From DASUPK01 sp963763955 (GTDB taxonomy: Bacteria; Actinomycetota; Thermoleophilia; Solirubrobacterales; 70-9): a stretch of DNA of 64,000 bases. A model generated the notes under the pieces. That model was not told the origin of the DNA. It did no database searches and saw only the letters and a program-made list of their open reading frames with translations. A program made the position numbers and the translations under genes. Within the stretch, counting starts at the first letter, position 1. Each line of letters begins with the position of its first letter. Where the stretch lies: the NCBI GenBank assembly GCA_963763955.1, contig CAVXQP010000024.1, positions 1 through 64,000 of the forward strand, in the 5' to 3' direction. Below, in pieces: positions 9,566 to 17,735 of this stretch.

Positions 9566-9616
9566 CCGACGCCCGAGTGGGACGCGTTGACCGAATTGAC
9601 CCGGGGAGCCGGCTAG
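9566..9616 (+). pseudogene. Remnant of a glycoside hydrolase C-terminus
   Basis: This short frame reads PTPEWDALTELTRGAG and then a stop. It lines up with the last residues of the three intact clan GH-A glycosidases in the window (KPSWDAFTKLTGGTS, KPAWSAFTALTGGQP, KPSWYAFVNLTGG). Its TAG overlaps the GTG of the next gene (TAGTG), as expected of a formerly coupled gene pair. Nothing recognisable as glycosidase lies upstream, so only the tail survives. The match is short and could be chance. Confidence 0.4.
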
Positions 9617-11310
9617 TGCGGCGGGCCGAGGCGGCCCTCGACCGCTTCGACCCCCGGGTGCTGCTCGCCGTCGCCCTCGCCGCGTCGGGTGTCCTGTTGC
9701 TCGTCCTGCTCTCGCACCTGAGCTTCTTCGGCGATGACTGGGATCCGCTGCTCTACCGGCGGGGATTCAACCTCGACGTACTGCTCAGACCTCACGTCGA
9801 GCACATCCTCCTGGGGCCCACCCTGATCTACAAGGGCATCCAGGCGACGATCGGGATGGAGAGCCTGATCCCGTACGCGATCGTGTCGACCGCGTCGTTC
9901 CTCGCCAGTGTGCTGCTCTTGTTCGCATATCTGCGCCGCCACGTAGGCGAGTGGCTTGCCCTCGCAGGGGTCCTCCCGGTGCTCTTCATGGGCAACGCGT
10001 CCGAGGTGCTGCTGTGGCCGTTCGAGGTCTCGTTCACGGCCTCGATGGCCACTGGGGTCGGAGCGCTGCTCGTACTGGAGCGCCGGGACGGCAGCGGTGA
10101 TGCGCTGGCCTGCGCCCTCCTCGTCGCCTCCCTGGCCTTCTCCGAGCTCGCCCTCTCCTTCGTCCTGGGGGCGGCGGTGTGGATGATTCTGGCGCGGCGG
10201 AGCTGGTCTCGCGCCTACGTCGTCGTCGTCCCGGTCGTCCTCTACGCAGCGTGGTTCGCCGGCTGGGGACACACGGCCCAGAGCCATGTATCGGTCCACA
10301 ACTTGGTGCACAGCCCGGTGTACCTGGTCGAGGGGCTCGCCTCCAGCGTGTGGTCGCTGGCCGGAGTGCCCCCTCACCACCGAGCCGGCGGCGTCTTGCT
10401 TCCGCTGCTCGGGCTGAGCGCAGTGGCCGTTCTGAGGACGCGCTCCCGGAGGCCACTCCCCGCCTCGTTCTGGAGCGCGCTCGCGGTCCTGCTTTCCTTC
10501 TGGCTGCTGACGGCGGCCAACTTCGCGCCGGGGCGCGAGCCGGACGCCGGGAGATACCAGTACGTCGGCGCCGTCCTGCTTTTGCTCGTGCTCGGGAATG
10601 CCTTGGCGGGGATTCGGTTACGACCGTCAGCAGTCCTAGCCGTGCTTGCGGCCGCGTCCCTGGCGACGGCCGTCAACCTCGCGTATCTCGGCCATTACTA
10701 CCTGCACATCTCGGGCCGCAGCGGCCAGGAGCTTGGCGCGCTGGCAGCGTTTCAGGTCGGCGGCGCCAGCGCCGATCCCAACTTCATTATCGGCCCGGCC
10801 AACACCGACATCGCCTCGCTCGATTCGGTGCAGGTCGGTCCCTACCTGTCGGCCGTCGATGCGTTCGGCTCACCGGCATACGGCGCTTCGGAGCTCGCGG
10901 ATGCGTCGGAGGAGGCCCGCGTGGCAGCCGACCAGTTGCTCGCCAAGGCGGAGGGGCTCCGGCTGGTATCGGTCGCCAACCCGCCCCCGCCCGCCGGCCC
11001 GCCGCCGCGAGTGGCCGGTGAGGCCGGCACGGCCCTCGCTCCAAAGGGAAGCTGCCTCACCGTCCCCACCGCCGGCGGTGCCTCGCCCCCGATCGAGCTG
11101 CCTCGCCCCGGAGTGACGGTCAGCGGTCCCCCGGGTTCCGCAGAGGCCGTTGAGCTGCGGCGCTTCGCGTCCTCATTCCCGGTTGACTTTCAGCTCCGAG
11201 GCACCGGGGTCCTGCTGATCCGAACCGATCGCTCGCCGCGGCCCTGGCAGGCCCAGTTCCGCGGCCCCGGGCCGGTCAGGGTCTGCGGTCTCGCCGGCGG
11301 GCCACCCTAG
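9616..11310 (+). CDS. GT-C-like polytopic membrane protein, paralogue 1 of 4
   Basis: Membrane protein of 564 residues from GTG 9616, one of four paralogues in this window (also 15930, 20188 and 21828). Shared landmarks are a first span directly followed by FFGDDWDPLLYRRGF (acidic first outside loop), LIYKGIQATIGMESLIPY, YLRRHVGEWLAL, a PFEVSF segment, VVLYAAWFAGWGH, AGRYQYVGAVLLLLVLGN, then an outside C-terminal domain with VGPYLSAVDAFGSPAYGASELA, GSCLTV, ELRRFASSFP, RSPRPWQAQF and a final VRVCGL. One cysteine in the GSC segment and one at the extreme C-terminus are conserved in all four and could form a disulfide. The topology matches GT-C glycosyltransferases, but function is inferred only. 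Confidence 0.7.
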   Translation: MRRAEAALDRFDPRVLLAVALAASGVLLLVLLSHLSFFGDDWDPLLYRRGFNLDVLLRPHVEHILLGPTLIYKGIQATIGMESLIPYAIVSTASFLASVLLLFAYLRRHVGEWLALAGVLPVLFMGNASEVLLWPFEVSFTASMATGVGALLVLERRDGSGDALACALLVASLAFSELALSFVLGAAVWMILARRSWSRAYVVVVPVVLYAAWFAGWGHTAQSHVSVHNLVHSPVYLVEGLASSVWSLAGVPPHHRAGGVLLPLLGLSAVAVLRTRSRRPLPASFWSALAVLLSFWLLTAANFAPGREPDAGRYQYVGAVLLLLVLGNALAGIRLRPSAVLAVLAAASLATAVNLAYLGHYYLHISGRSGQELGALAAFQVGGASADPNFIIGPANTDIASLDSVQVGPYLSAVDAFGSPAYGASELADASEEARVAADQLLAKAEGLRLVSVANPPPPAGPPPRVAGEAGTALAPKGSCLTVPTAGGASPPIELPRPGVTVSGPPGSAEAVELRRFASSFPVDFQLRGTGVLLIRTDRSPRPWQAQFRGPGPVRVCGLAGGPP

Positions 11311-12239
11311 AGCTCCGCCACATGCTGTTCTTCAGCCGGTAGTTCGTCCGGATAGAACTCCCAGTAGCCGCTGAAGTCCTTTCGCGTATAGGCGACGCTT
11401 GCCGGATCCTGCAAGCGGCGCGTTGCCCGATTCGCTCCAGGGTCCGAGATAGTACGGAGCCCAGCCCCATGCCGCTTCCCGCTCCGAGCAAGCCCGGCGG
11501 CGTCGCGTCGAAGTTCTCTCGCCAGATATCTCTCGGAGTAGAACAGTGCGCAATAGTCGGAGAACACGTACTCGTCGATGAAGACATAGCCCTTCTCGGT
11601 CAGATGGGGCCAGAGGTTGATCACACAGTCGTGGAGGCTTCCCTGCAGATCGACGTCGAGAAAGCAGAGGACCGTCGGCTGCTCGTGCTGCGGAAGCGTG
11701 TCGGCGAAGAACCCCTTGACGAACGTGCAACGGTCGATGGCGCCGTACCTGCGCACGTTCGCCTTCACCTGCTCGAGGTCTGCGTCGAGAACGCCCTCCG
11801 TGAACGGATTCCCGTACTTGTCGCGCGGGTCCGGCGCAGGCAGACCTTCGAAAGAGTCGTAGACGATCAGGTCGCGTCCCACGATCTCGCAGACGAGCGA
11901 CAGATTCGCCGTTGATCCGCCTAGATAGCAGCCGCACTCGACGACCACACCGTCGACCTCCGGCGGGATCTCGAGCAACTTCACCGCCATCGCCAGATGG
12001 GCCTTGTACGAGGTCAGGCTCAGGATTCGCCTCGTGTTTCGGTACATCCGCAGGGCCAACCGGATCCGTCGCCACCATCCCATGCGGTAGGCGGGATCGA
12101 TGCCCCGGTCAGTGAGCAGATAGATCACAGCAAAGGGAAAGTCGACCAGCCGATGCGCCGCCGCGATCATAGGAAGAAGGCGGTCCCACCCTCGCCGCTG
12201 CGAAGTGATCGGCCGCCCTCCTAGGTCGACATCAGTCAT
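11307..12239 (-). CDS. TylF/MycF-type O-methyltransferase
   Basis: SAM-dependent, usually metal-dependent sugar O-methyltransferase of the macrocin O-methyltransferase (TylF) family, about 310 residues. The SAM-binding region is GVVVECGCYLGGSTANLSLV followed by LIVYDSFEGLPAPDP, the family hallmark. Metal/catalytic acidic segments are LCFLDVDLQGSLHDCV and YVFIDEYVF. The ATG at 12239 is chosen; an in-frame TTG at 12248 would add three residues. The 3' end overlaps the convergent membrane gene by four bases. Probably methylates a hydroxyl of a surface sugar; the same fold also occurs in small-molecule pathways. Confidence 0.82.
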   Translation of the reverse strand: MTDVDLGGRPITSQRRGWDRLLPMIAAAHRLVDFPFAVIYLLTDRGIDPAYRMGWWRRIRLALRMYRNTRRILSLTSYKAHLAMAVKLLEIPPEVDGVVVECGCYLGGSTANLSLVCEIVGRDLIVYDSFEGLPAPDPRDKYGNPFTEGVLDADLEQVKANVRRYGAIDRCTFVKGFFADTLPQHEQPTVLCFLDVDLQGSLHDCVINLWPHLTEKGYVFIDEYVFSDYCALFYSERYLARELRRDAAGLARSGKRHGAGLRTISDPGANRATRRLQDPASVAYTRKDFSGYWEFYPDELPAEEQHVAEL

Positions 12240-12302
12240 CGTCGCCAATATATCCCGCCACCACGGGGCTTCACCCGGCGGGAGGTTGACGACCGGAGAC
12301 CC

Positions 12303-13151
12303 TCAGAGCTCCTCGGCGATCCGGGGAGCCGCCCGGTTGAAGTACCACGCTCCGAACGCACAGATGACCACGAAGATCGCAATCGGCGCCAGCAGGTGCG
12401 TCCAGCCGCCGGCTGCGCTGACGGCCCCCGGGGCGTTGGGATCGATCACCCACTTACGGGCCTGCTCGAAGAGCGGACTGAGCGGGTTGAGCAGGATCAG
12501 GTTGCGATACGCGCTCGGCACTACCTCGATCGTGTAGAGGACCGGCGTCGCGTAGAAGAGCGCCGTGGCGACCACCGACCAGATGATGGCCGTGTCCCGG
12601 AAGCGCACATAGAGGGAGGAGAGCAGCATCGAGACCGCCGTCGCGTACACGAACAGCGCGAGGATCAGCAGCGGGAAGAGGAACCAGGTCCACTGGGGGG
12701 ACAGCCCGAACGCCAGGAGGAAGACGACCACGACGATCAGGTTGATCGCGAGGTTGAAGAGGCAGGTCACCACGACAGACAGCGGAATGACCAAACGGGG
12801 GAATTGCGTCTTTCGCACCACCCCTTCCTGGCTCACGACCGACATCACCGAGGTTCCAGTTGCCTCCGAGAAGAATCCGAACAGGACGACGTTCATGAGC
12901 AGGAGCACCGGGTAGTGCGGCACGCTGGACCCGAGCCTGAAGATCTTCGTGAAGACGAAGAGCAGGACGGCAAAGAGCAGAAGCGGCCGGAGGAGAGCCC
13001 AGACGTAGCCGAGTACCGTGCCGAAGTAGGTCCTCTTGAACTCGGTGACGGAGACCAGGTACAGCAGCTCGCCGAACCGCTTCGGGCCGCCGCCAAGCGC
13101 GGAAGGCCCCTTCACGGGGCGGAGCTCGAACTGCTCCGCTTCGGCGCTCAC
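12303..13151 (-). CDS. wzm: ABC-2 type polysaccharide export permease (Wzm-like)
   Basis: Inner-membrane component of an ABC exporter for undecaprenyl-linked polysaccharide, 282 residues. The cytoplasmic N-terminus ELLYLVSVTEFKRTYFGTVLGYVWALLRPLL is the family entry sequence. It is followed by six hydrophobic segments, EGVVRKTQFPRLVIPLS in the cytoplasmic loop, and YATPVLYTIEVVPSAYRNLILLNPLSPLFEQAR before the last spans. It overlaps the upstream ATPase gene by four bases, so the two are translationally coupled subunits. Confidence 0.9.
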   Translation of the reverse strand: MSAEAEQFELRPVKGPSALGGGPKRFGELLYLVSVTEFKRTYFGTVLGYVWALLRPLLLFAVLLFVFTKIFRLGSSVPHYPVLLLMNVVLFGFFSEATGTSVMSVVSQEGVVRKTQFPRLVIPLSVVVTCLFNLAINLIVVVVFLLAFGLSPQWTWFLFPLLILALFVYATAVSMLLSSLYVRFRDTAIIWSVVATALFYATPVLYTIEVVPSAYRNLILLNPLSPLFEQARKWVIDPNAPGAVSAAGGWTHLLAPIAIFVVICAFGAWYFNRAAPRIAEEL

Positions 13152-14422
13152 GTGCGGCCCTCGGTGGCGCCGGCCCCTTCGATCACGACGTCGATCTCGC
13201 CCGGGACTGAGACGAGCCCCTGGCCCGCGTCGGCCCCGAAGACCACAAACTCGAGGAGGTTGATGGGGTGCATGGCGACTTCCTCCTCGTTACGGAGCAG
13301 GTTGACCCAGCAGACGATCTCGTAGCGCCCGGGCAGCAGGGGGTTCTCGATCGCCGCTCTGATCGTTGCGCGCGACCCCTTCCTCATCCGGGTGCCCTCC
13401 GCGGCCCCCACGACCGCTGGGCCGAACTTGAAAATCTCGAGGCCGTCTCCGTTGTTCACGTCTAGCGTGAAGGCCGGGTTCTCCAGGGCCTGGCGGGCCT
13501 CGATCACAGCGTGCAGGCGGATCGACTGTCCCTTCTCGATGTTGTCGATCCGTCGGCCGTCGGCATCCTCGAGCCAGGCTTCTAAGGCCCGGACGAGCAA
13601 GTCCGGGACGATCGATACCTCCCGGTCGCCGGTGGCCGTTCGCCGTGTGAAGTTCATCCGCAGGTACTGGCGACCGGCCTCCTCCGGATCCCCGATGTAG
13701 CGGAGGCGTCCTTCGTCGAGCAGCATCGCCCGGTGGCAGTAGTGCTGCACCGCGGTCATGTCGTGAGTGACCAGCACCACCGTCCGTTCCCCGCGCCTCA
13801 TCTCCGCGAATACGTCCCTGCATTTCTGCTGGAAGGCCGCGTCGCCGACCGCGAGCACCTCGTCGATCAGCAGGATGTCGGCGTCGGACTGGATCATCAG
13901 CGAGAACGCAAGTCGCACGAGCATCCCGGACGAATAGTTCTTCAGCTTCAGGTCCACGAACTCCTCGAGCTCGGCGAACTCGAGCACGCTATCGAGGCGG
14001 CGCCGGGCCTCGCGCCCGGATAGGCCCGCCATCACTCCGCCGAGCGTGACGTTCTCACGAGCCGTCAACTCGTGGTTGAAGCCGACCCCGAGCTCGATGA
14101 AGGGCGCGACCCGGCCGGCCATCCTGATCGACCCGGAGTCCGCCCGGTAGATGCTCGCCAGGATCTTGAGGAGCGTGCTCTTCCCAGAGCCGTTCCGGCC
14201 GACGATGCCGAAGAACTCGCCGCGGTGGACATCGAACGAAACGTCTCGAACAGCGCGCAGCACGCGGTATTCCGGGCGGGCGAGCGGATGGACCGCTCGC
14301 TCCTTCAGAGAATCGATCCGATGGGTCGGGATTCGGAACGTCTTCTGAACTCCGCGGGCCTCGATAGAGAGCGGGAGATCGTGCCGCTCGATCGAGCGGT
14401 TGGCGGCGTCCTGCAGTGCCAT
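13148..14422 (-). CDS. wzt: Polysaccharide export ATPase with C-terminal substrate-recognition domain (Wzt-like)
   Basis: About 424 residues from ATG 14422. The ATPase half contains GRNGSGKST (Walker A), FIELGVGFNHELTARENV (Q-loop region), NYSSGMLVRLAFS (signature) and ILLIDEVLAVGD (Walker B). The C-terminal ~150 residues (ALEAWLEDADGRRIDNIEKGQSI onward) form the beta-sandwich found in Wzt proteins that reads a terminal modification on the glycan before export. An in-frame start at 14476 exists but would overlap the flippase gene by 44 bases, so the internal ATG is preferred. It partners the permease immediately downstream. Confidence 0.88.
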   Translation of the reverse strand: MALQDAANRSIERHDLPLSIEARGVQKTFRIPTHRIDSLKERAVHPLARPEYRVLRAVRDVSFDVHRGEFFGIVGRNGSGKSTLLKILASIYRADSGSIRMAGRVAPFIELGVGFNHELTARENVTLGGVMAGLSGREARRRLDSVLEFAELEEFVDLKLKNYSSGMLVRLAFSLMIQSDADILLIDEVLAVGDAAFQQKCRDVFAEMRRGERTVVLVTHDMTAVQHYCHRAMLLDEGRLRYIGDPEEAGRQYLRMNFTRRTATGDREVSIVPDLLVRALEAWLEDADGRRIDNIEKGQSIRLHAVIEARQALENPAFTLDVNNGDGLEIFKFGPAVVGAAEGTRMRKGSRATIRAAIENPLLPGRYEIVCWVNLLRNEEEVAMHPINLLEFVVFGADAGQGLVSVPGEIDVVIEGAGATEGRT

Positions 14423-14432
14423 CTCGCTGAGG

Positions 14433-15890
14433 CTACTGGCTGAGACGGAAACGCCTGCGTCCGAGCGTGGAGACACCGCGCCGCGCCAGGCGAACGTAGT
14501 CGCGCAGGTCCTCGCCTCTCGGGATCAGCGCGGAGCGCGCCGAATGGCCGGGTGTCCGCAGGAACAGATAGGCAGCCAGGGCCGAGGCGACGACGTACGA
14601 GCAGCACGACACGATCGCTGCCCCGGTCGAACCGTGGTCCGGGATGACGAGGAGAAAGGCGACGAAGGTGAGCGGAAAGCTGACCAGCCCGACGAGCAGC
14701 GCGTCATTGGCCGCACCGCGACCGGTGAAGGCGGCGACCATCACCCGGCCGACGCCGAGCAGCAACACGCCCGGCAGGAGGATGAGCCCCAGGCCCAGCG
14801 TCCGGTCAAACCCGGGACCCCAGACGAGTGGCGCGAGCGCGAGGATCGGGATGACGGCCACCGCGGCAACCAGCGAGACCACCACCGCGTGCCGCACAGC
14901 GGCCACCTGCTTCGAGGCGGGGATCGCCGGTGCCAGTCCGGGCTCCGCCGATGCCGTCACCATCGCGGTCCGGGGGAGGACGACGGAGGCGAGTGGCTGG
15001 GAGACGATCCAGACCAACGAGGTGATCGACACGGTGACGGCGTAGACCCCCGTGTCCGCGGTCCCGTAGTAGGCGCTCAGGATGAAGAGATCGGGTCGCA
15101 GGTTGATGAGCTGGAATAGGTCGTTCACCCACGCCCGGGCGCCGAATCCCCCAGCGCTTCGCACGCCGTGGTCGGGGCCGTCCGCCGCTTCGGGCCGCTT
15201 CGAATACCGGATCGCCCAGGTCGCCACGATCACGCCGCCGACGATCCACCCTGCGGCGAAGCCAATCACGGCACCGGTCTGGCCGGCGACTGCGGCGAGC
15301 GATGGACACAGCACCAGCACAGCCACCGGTGAGGAGACGGTGAGCCACGCGTACGCCTCGAACCCCTCGCGCGCCAGGGGGATCGCCGGCACGATCCACC
15401 AGGCGAGTGCAAAGGGGAGCGCGGACATGAGGGCGATCGCCATCCCGGGGCTGAAGTCGCTCATCGCGCCGCCGCGCAGCAACTCGTAGGTGACCAGGCC
15501 GAGCACGGCGCCGACGAGTCCCAGCCAGAGAGCGGCCCTCAGGACCCCGGCCACCGCGCTGCGCGGAGACCAGAGACCGGCGCCGACGCGGTAGGTGACG
15601 CTTGTCCGCAGCCCGGCGCCGGCGACGAACGTGGCGAGGAAGATGAACTGAGTCGAGAGGGCGATCAGCCCGGCGCCGTCCGCTCCCTCGATTCTTGAGA
15701 TCGAGATGCTGTTCAGCCCGAGCGCAGCGAAGGATCCGGCGAGGGCCAGCGAGGCCAGCAGCGCGCTGGAGCCGAACTCCCGTCCCGGCTGTGGAGCGGC
15801 GCTGGAGGTGCCCTGAGCGCCGTCGGATGCCGGCATCCGCGGCAGGTTACCCGTGAATCCATTGCGAGACCCGCTACCCGTTCCTGTCAT
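14433..15890 (-). CDS. Wzx-like polysaccharide flippase (MOP superfamily)
   Basis: Integral membrane protein of 485 residues with about 12-14 hydrophobic segments and the MOP/Wzx pattern. An early GLNSISISRIEGADGAGLIAL is followed in the second half by LFQLINLRPDLFILSAYYG, TADTGVYAVTVSITSLVWIVSQPLASVVLPR and ending spans. It would move lipid-linked saccharide across the membrane. The ATG at 15890 sits two bases after GGAGGG. The start region overlaps a 56-base repeat shared with the area before the methyltransferase at 17694. Its presence next to an ABC exporter means two export routes are encoded side by side. Confidence 0.82.
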   Translation of the reverse strand: MTGTGSGSRNGFTGNLPRMPASDGAQGTSSAAPQPGREFGSSALLASLALAGSFAALGLNSISISRIEGADGAGLIALSTQFIFLATFVAGAGLRTSVTYRVGAGLWSPRSAVAGVLRAALWLGLVGAVLGLVTYELLRGGAMSDFSPGMAIALMSALPFALAWWIVPAIPLAREGFEAYAWLTVSSPVAVLVLCPSLAAVAGQTGAVIGFAAGWIVGGVIVATWAIRYSKRPEAADGPDHGVRSAGGFGARAWVNDLFQLINLRPDLFILSAYYGTADTGVYAVTVSITSLVWIVSQPLASVVLPRTAMVTASAEPGLAPAIPASKQVAAVRHAVVVSLVAAVAVIPILALAPLVWGPGFDRTLGLGLILLPGVLLLGVGRVMVAAFTGRGAANDALLVGLVSFPLTFVAFLLVIPDHGSTGAAIVSCCSYVVASALAAYLFLRTPGHSARSALIPRGEDLRDYVRLARRGVSTLGRRRFRLSQ

Positions 15891-15930
15891 GACCCTCCAC
15901 GCGGATACGGCAGTGAGACCGGTGCTCGCT
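15875..15930 (+). repeat. 56-base direct repeat, copy A (remnant of a methyltransferase 5' end)
   Basis: Matches 17680-17735 at 47 of 56 positions by direct comparison. Read on the plus strand from its ATG at 15889 it encodes MTLHADTAVRPVLA, close to MTLDSETAERPVPA, the start of the methyltransferase at 17694. Copy A loses similarity within about 15 codons, so it looks like a 5' gene scrap left by duplication or insertion. On the minus strand it now supplies the ribosome site and start codon of the flippase gene. Confidence 0.7.
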
Positions 15931-17639
15931 CAGGGTGGCGGGCGACAGACGGTTACCGATCCGGGCCCAACGACCTCCAGCCGCCACTGCCGTGTTGATC
16001 GGTCTCGGGGAATCGTGATTGCGCCCCTGCGGCGCAGCCCAAGCGATCCCAGCTCCACCGCCGAACCGTCGGCAAAGCGTGCCAACCGCAGATCAGCCGG
16101 GGGCCCGTTGGGCATCAGCCAGTTGACGCCGGGCTCAAGGGGCGCCCATTGACCCGGTGCGGAGTTCGCCCCGGTCGCCTGACAGCGCCGGCGGGCACCT
16201 TCGAGGCCCTTGGCTTCCGAGGCCTCGCCTAGGCTGATATTGAGGAGCGAGGCAAGCATGACGTCGGCATCGGCGCGATTCGCTTCCGAGCTCGAGGCCA
16301 GCTGCGATGTAGTTAATGCGGGGGAGCCAAAGGCGTCCACCGCAGAAAAGTACGAGCCGGCGTCGAACTGAGTGAAGAAATCGAGGTTCACCTTGTGGCC
16401 CTCAGCCAGGTCTGGACGGGCGATCTCCAGCGCGGCCAGCCTGGCCCGCTCGGGGTCAGTCGCCGCCTTCTGAATCCGGTAGCCCTTGTGAAGAAAAAGC
16501 AGACCGCTGATCACTGCCGCCAGGGTCACGAGCGCCGCGATAGCGAGTGTCTGACGGTTGGGCCGAAATCCGCGCAGAAGCTCGGCCGCGATCAGAAGCA
16601 CGAATACTCCGCCAGGGAACTGGTAGCGACCGTTCGTCGGCAATCGATAGCTCAAATAGGCACTTACCGCGGCGAGGAACCAGAATGATCCACCCAGCGT
16701 CAGCGCTGTCCAGAGCGCACGGGAGATCTGGCCAAGCTGTCGTAGCCGCCAAACCGCCAAGACAATCCCTGTCACGAGCAGGAGCTCCCCCCAGATCAGG
16801 CCGACTGGTTGTAACCCGCTGCCGGTGAGCGGTGTCGCAAGACCCAGGAGCGAGGCGATCGCCTGAGAGATCGCCTCGAACACGTACTTTGGCGACACGA
16901 GCACGTTGTGAGCGCTGAAGGTGTCTGGTCCCTTGTGGCCCCAGCCAAGGAACCAGATCGCGTATAGCGCGAGCGGCAGAAGAGCGACGTAGAGGCGATT
17001 CCGCCGCGGGCGTGGGCCCAGCGCGACGCTGACCAATGCTGCCAGGGCGAACGAAACCCCCAGCTCCGAGAAGGCGACGGATGCCACGAGCAGGGCGCAG
17101 GCGACCGCGTCGCTTCGTTGCTTGTCACGCTCCAGTGCCAGAAGCGCGGCTAGACCGGTGGCGATAGATCCGGACAGGGAAACTTGAAATGACCAAAGAA
17201 GGTCAATCCATGCGGCTCCGAGGAAGAGGACCATCGTTGTCCCGAGGAGCGCGAGCACATCACCGACGCGTCGACGCAAATAGATGAAGAGCGCGAAATT
17301 GCTGAGAAGGAAAATGCCTGTAGAGACGATCTGGAAGGGCAGTGCGGAGCTCATGCCAAAGACCTCGAGGAGCGCCTTGTAGATGGACACCGGCAGGATC
17401 ACGATGTGGTTGTTGTGCGGGTCGAGAAAGACCGTCGCGCTCAAGCCTCGACGGTCGAGGAGGAACCTCCAGTCGTCTGCGACGAAGGTCAGGCGAGATT
17501 GGAGGAGCAATAGGACGGTGGCCGAGCAGGCAAAAACGACAAGTAGCCCAACGACGACTAGATGGCGCGAGCCTTCGGCACGCTCTGGAGGTTTGGGTCC
17601 GCGTTCCTGTTGCGCAACATCGAGACCGGCGGAGCCCAC
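15930..17639 (-). CDS. GT-C-like polytopic membrane protein, paralogue 2 of 4
   Basis: About 569 residues from a GTG at 17639. The frame is open further upstream to 18230, but that stretch is antisense to the methyltransferase and has no membrane character. Family landmarks are LTFVADDWRFLLDRRGLS right after span 1, FLDPHNNHIVILPVSIYKALLEVFGM, YLRRRVGDVLALLG, IWFLGWGHKG, NGRYQFPGGVFVLLIAAELL and GSYFSAVDAFGSPALTTSQLA. The C-terminal domain has RRCQATG, RSTRQWRLEVVGPGSVTVC and the terminal cysteine. It is the most divergent copy (LARFADGSAVELG in place of ELRRFASSFP). Likely a lipid-linked sugar transferase by topology only. It is divergent from the methyltransferase at 17694. Confidence 0.7.
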   Translation of the reverse strand: MGSAGLDVAQQERGPKPPERAEGSRHLVVVGLLVVFACSATVLLLLQSRLTFVADDWRFLLDRRGLSATVFLDPHNNHIVILPVSIYKALLEVFGMSSALPFQIVSTGIFLLSNFALFIYLRRRVGDVLALLGTTMVLFLGAAWIDLLWSFQVSLSGSIATGLAALLALERDKQRSDAVACALLVASVAFSELGVSFALAALVSVALGPRPRRNRLYVALLPLALYAIWFLGWGHKGPDTFSAHNVLVSPKYVFEAISQAIASLLGLATPLTGSGLQPVGLIWGELLLVTGIVLAVWRLRQLGQISRALWTALTLGGSFWFLAAVSAYLSYRLPTNGRYQFPGGVFVLLIAAELLRGFRPNRQTLAIAALVTLAAVISGLLFLHKGYRIQKAATDPERARLAALEIARPDLAEGHKVNLDFFTQFDAGSYFSAVDAFGSPALTTSQLASSSEANRADADVMLASLLNISLGEASEAKGLEGARRRCQATGANSAPGQWAPLEPGVNWLMPNGPPADLRLARFADGSAVELGSLGLRRRGAITIPRDRSTRQWRLEVVGPGSVTVCRPPP

Positions 17640-17679
17640 AGGGGCGCCAGGGTAGCCGACCGGCAGTCGGATGACCTGA

Positions 17680-17735
17680 TACCCATTCCCGTCATGACCC
17701 TCGACTCGGAGACGGCTGAGAGACCGGTGCCCGCC
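17680..17735 (+). repeat. 56-base direct repeat, copy B (5' end of the methyltransferase gene)
   Basis: Partner of copy A at 15875-15930 (nine mismatches in 56 bases). Here it holds the real start codon (17694) and first 14 codons of the methyltransferase. The 1.7 kb membrane-protein gene lies exactly between the two copies. Confidence 0.7.

Noticed and set aside
12396..13325. A 309-codon open frame on the plus strand
   Set aside because: Antisense to the Wzm permease; extremely Glu/Arg/Asp-rich, a GC-skew shadow.
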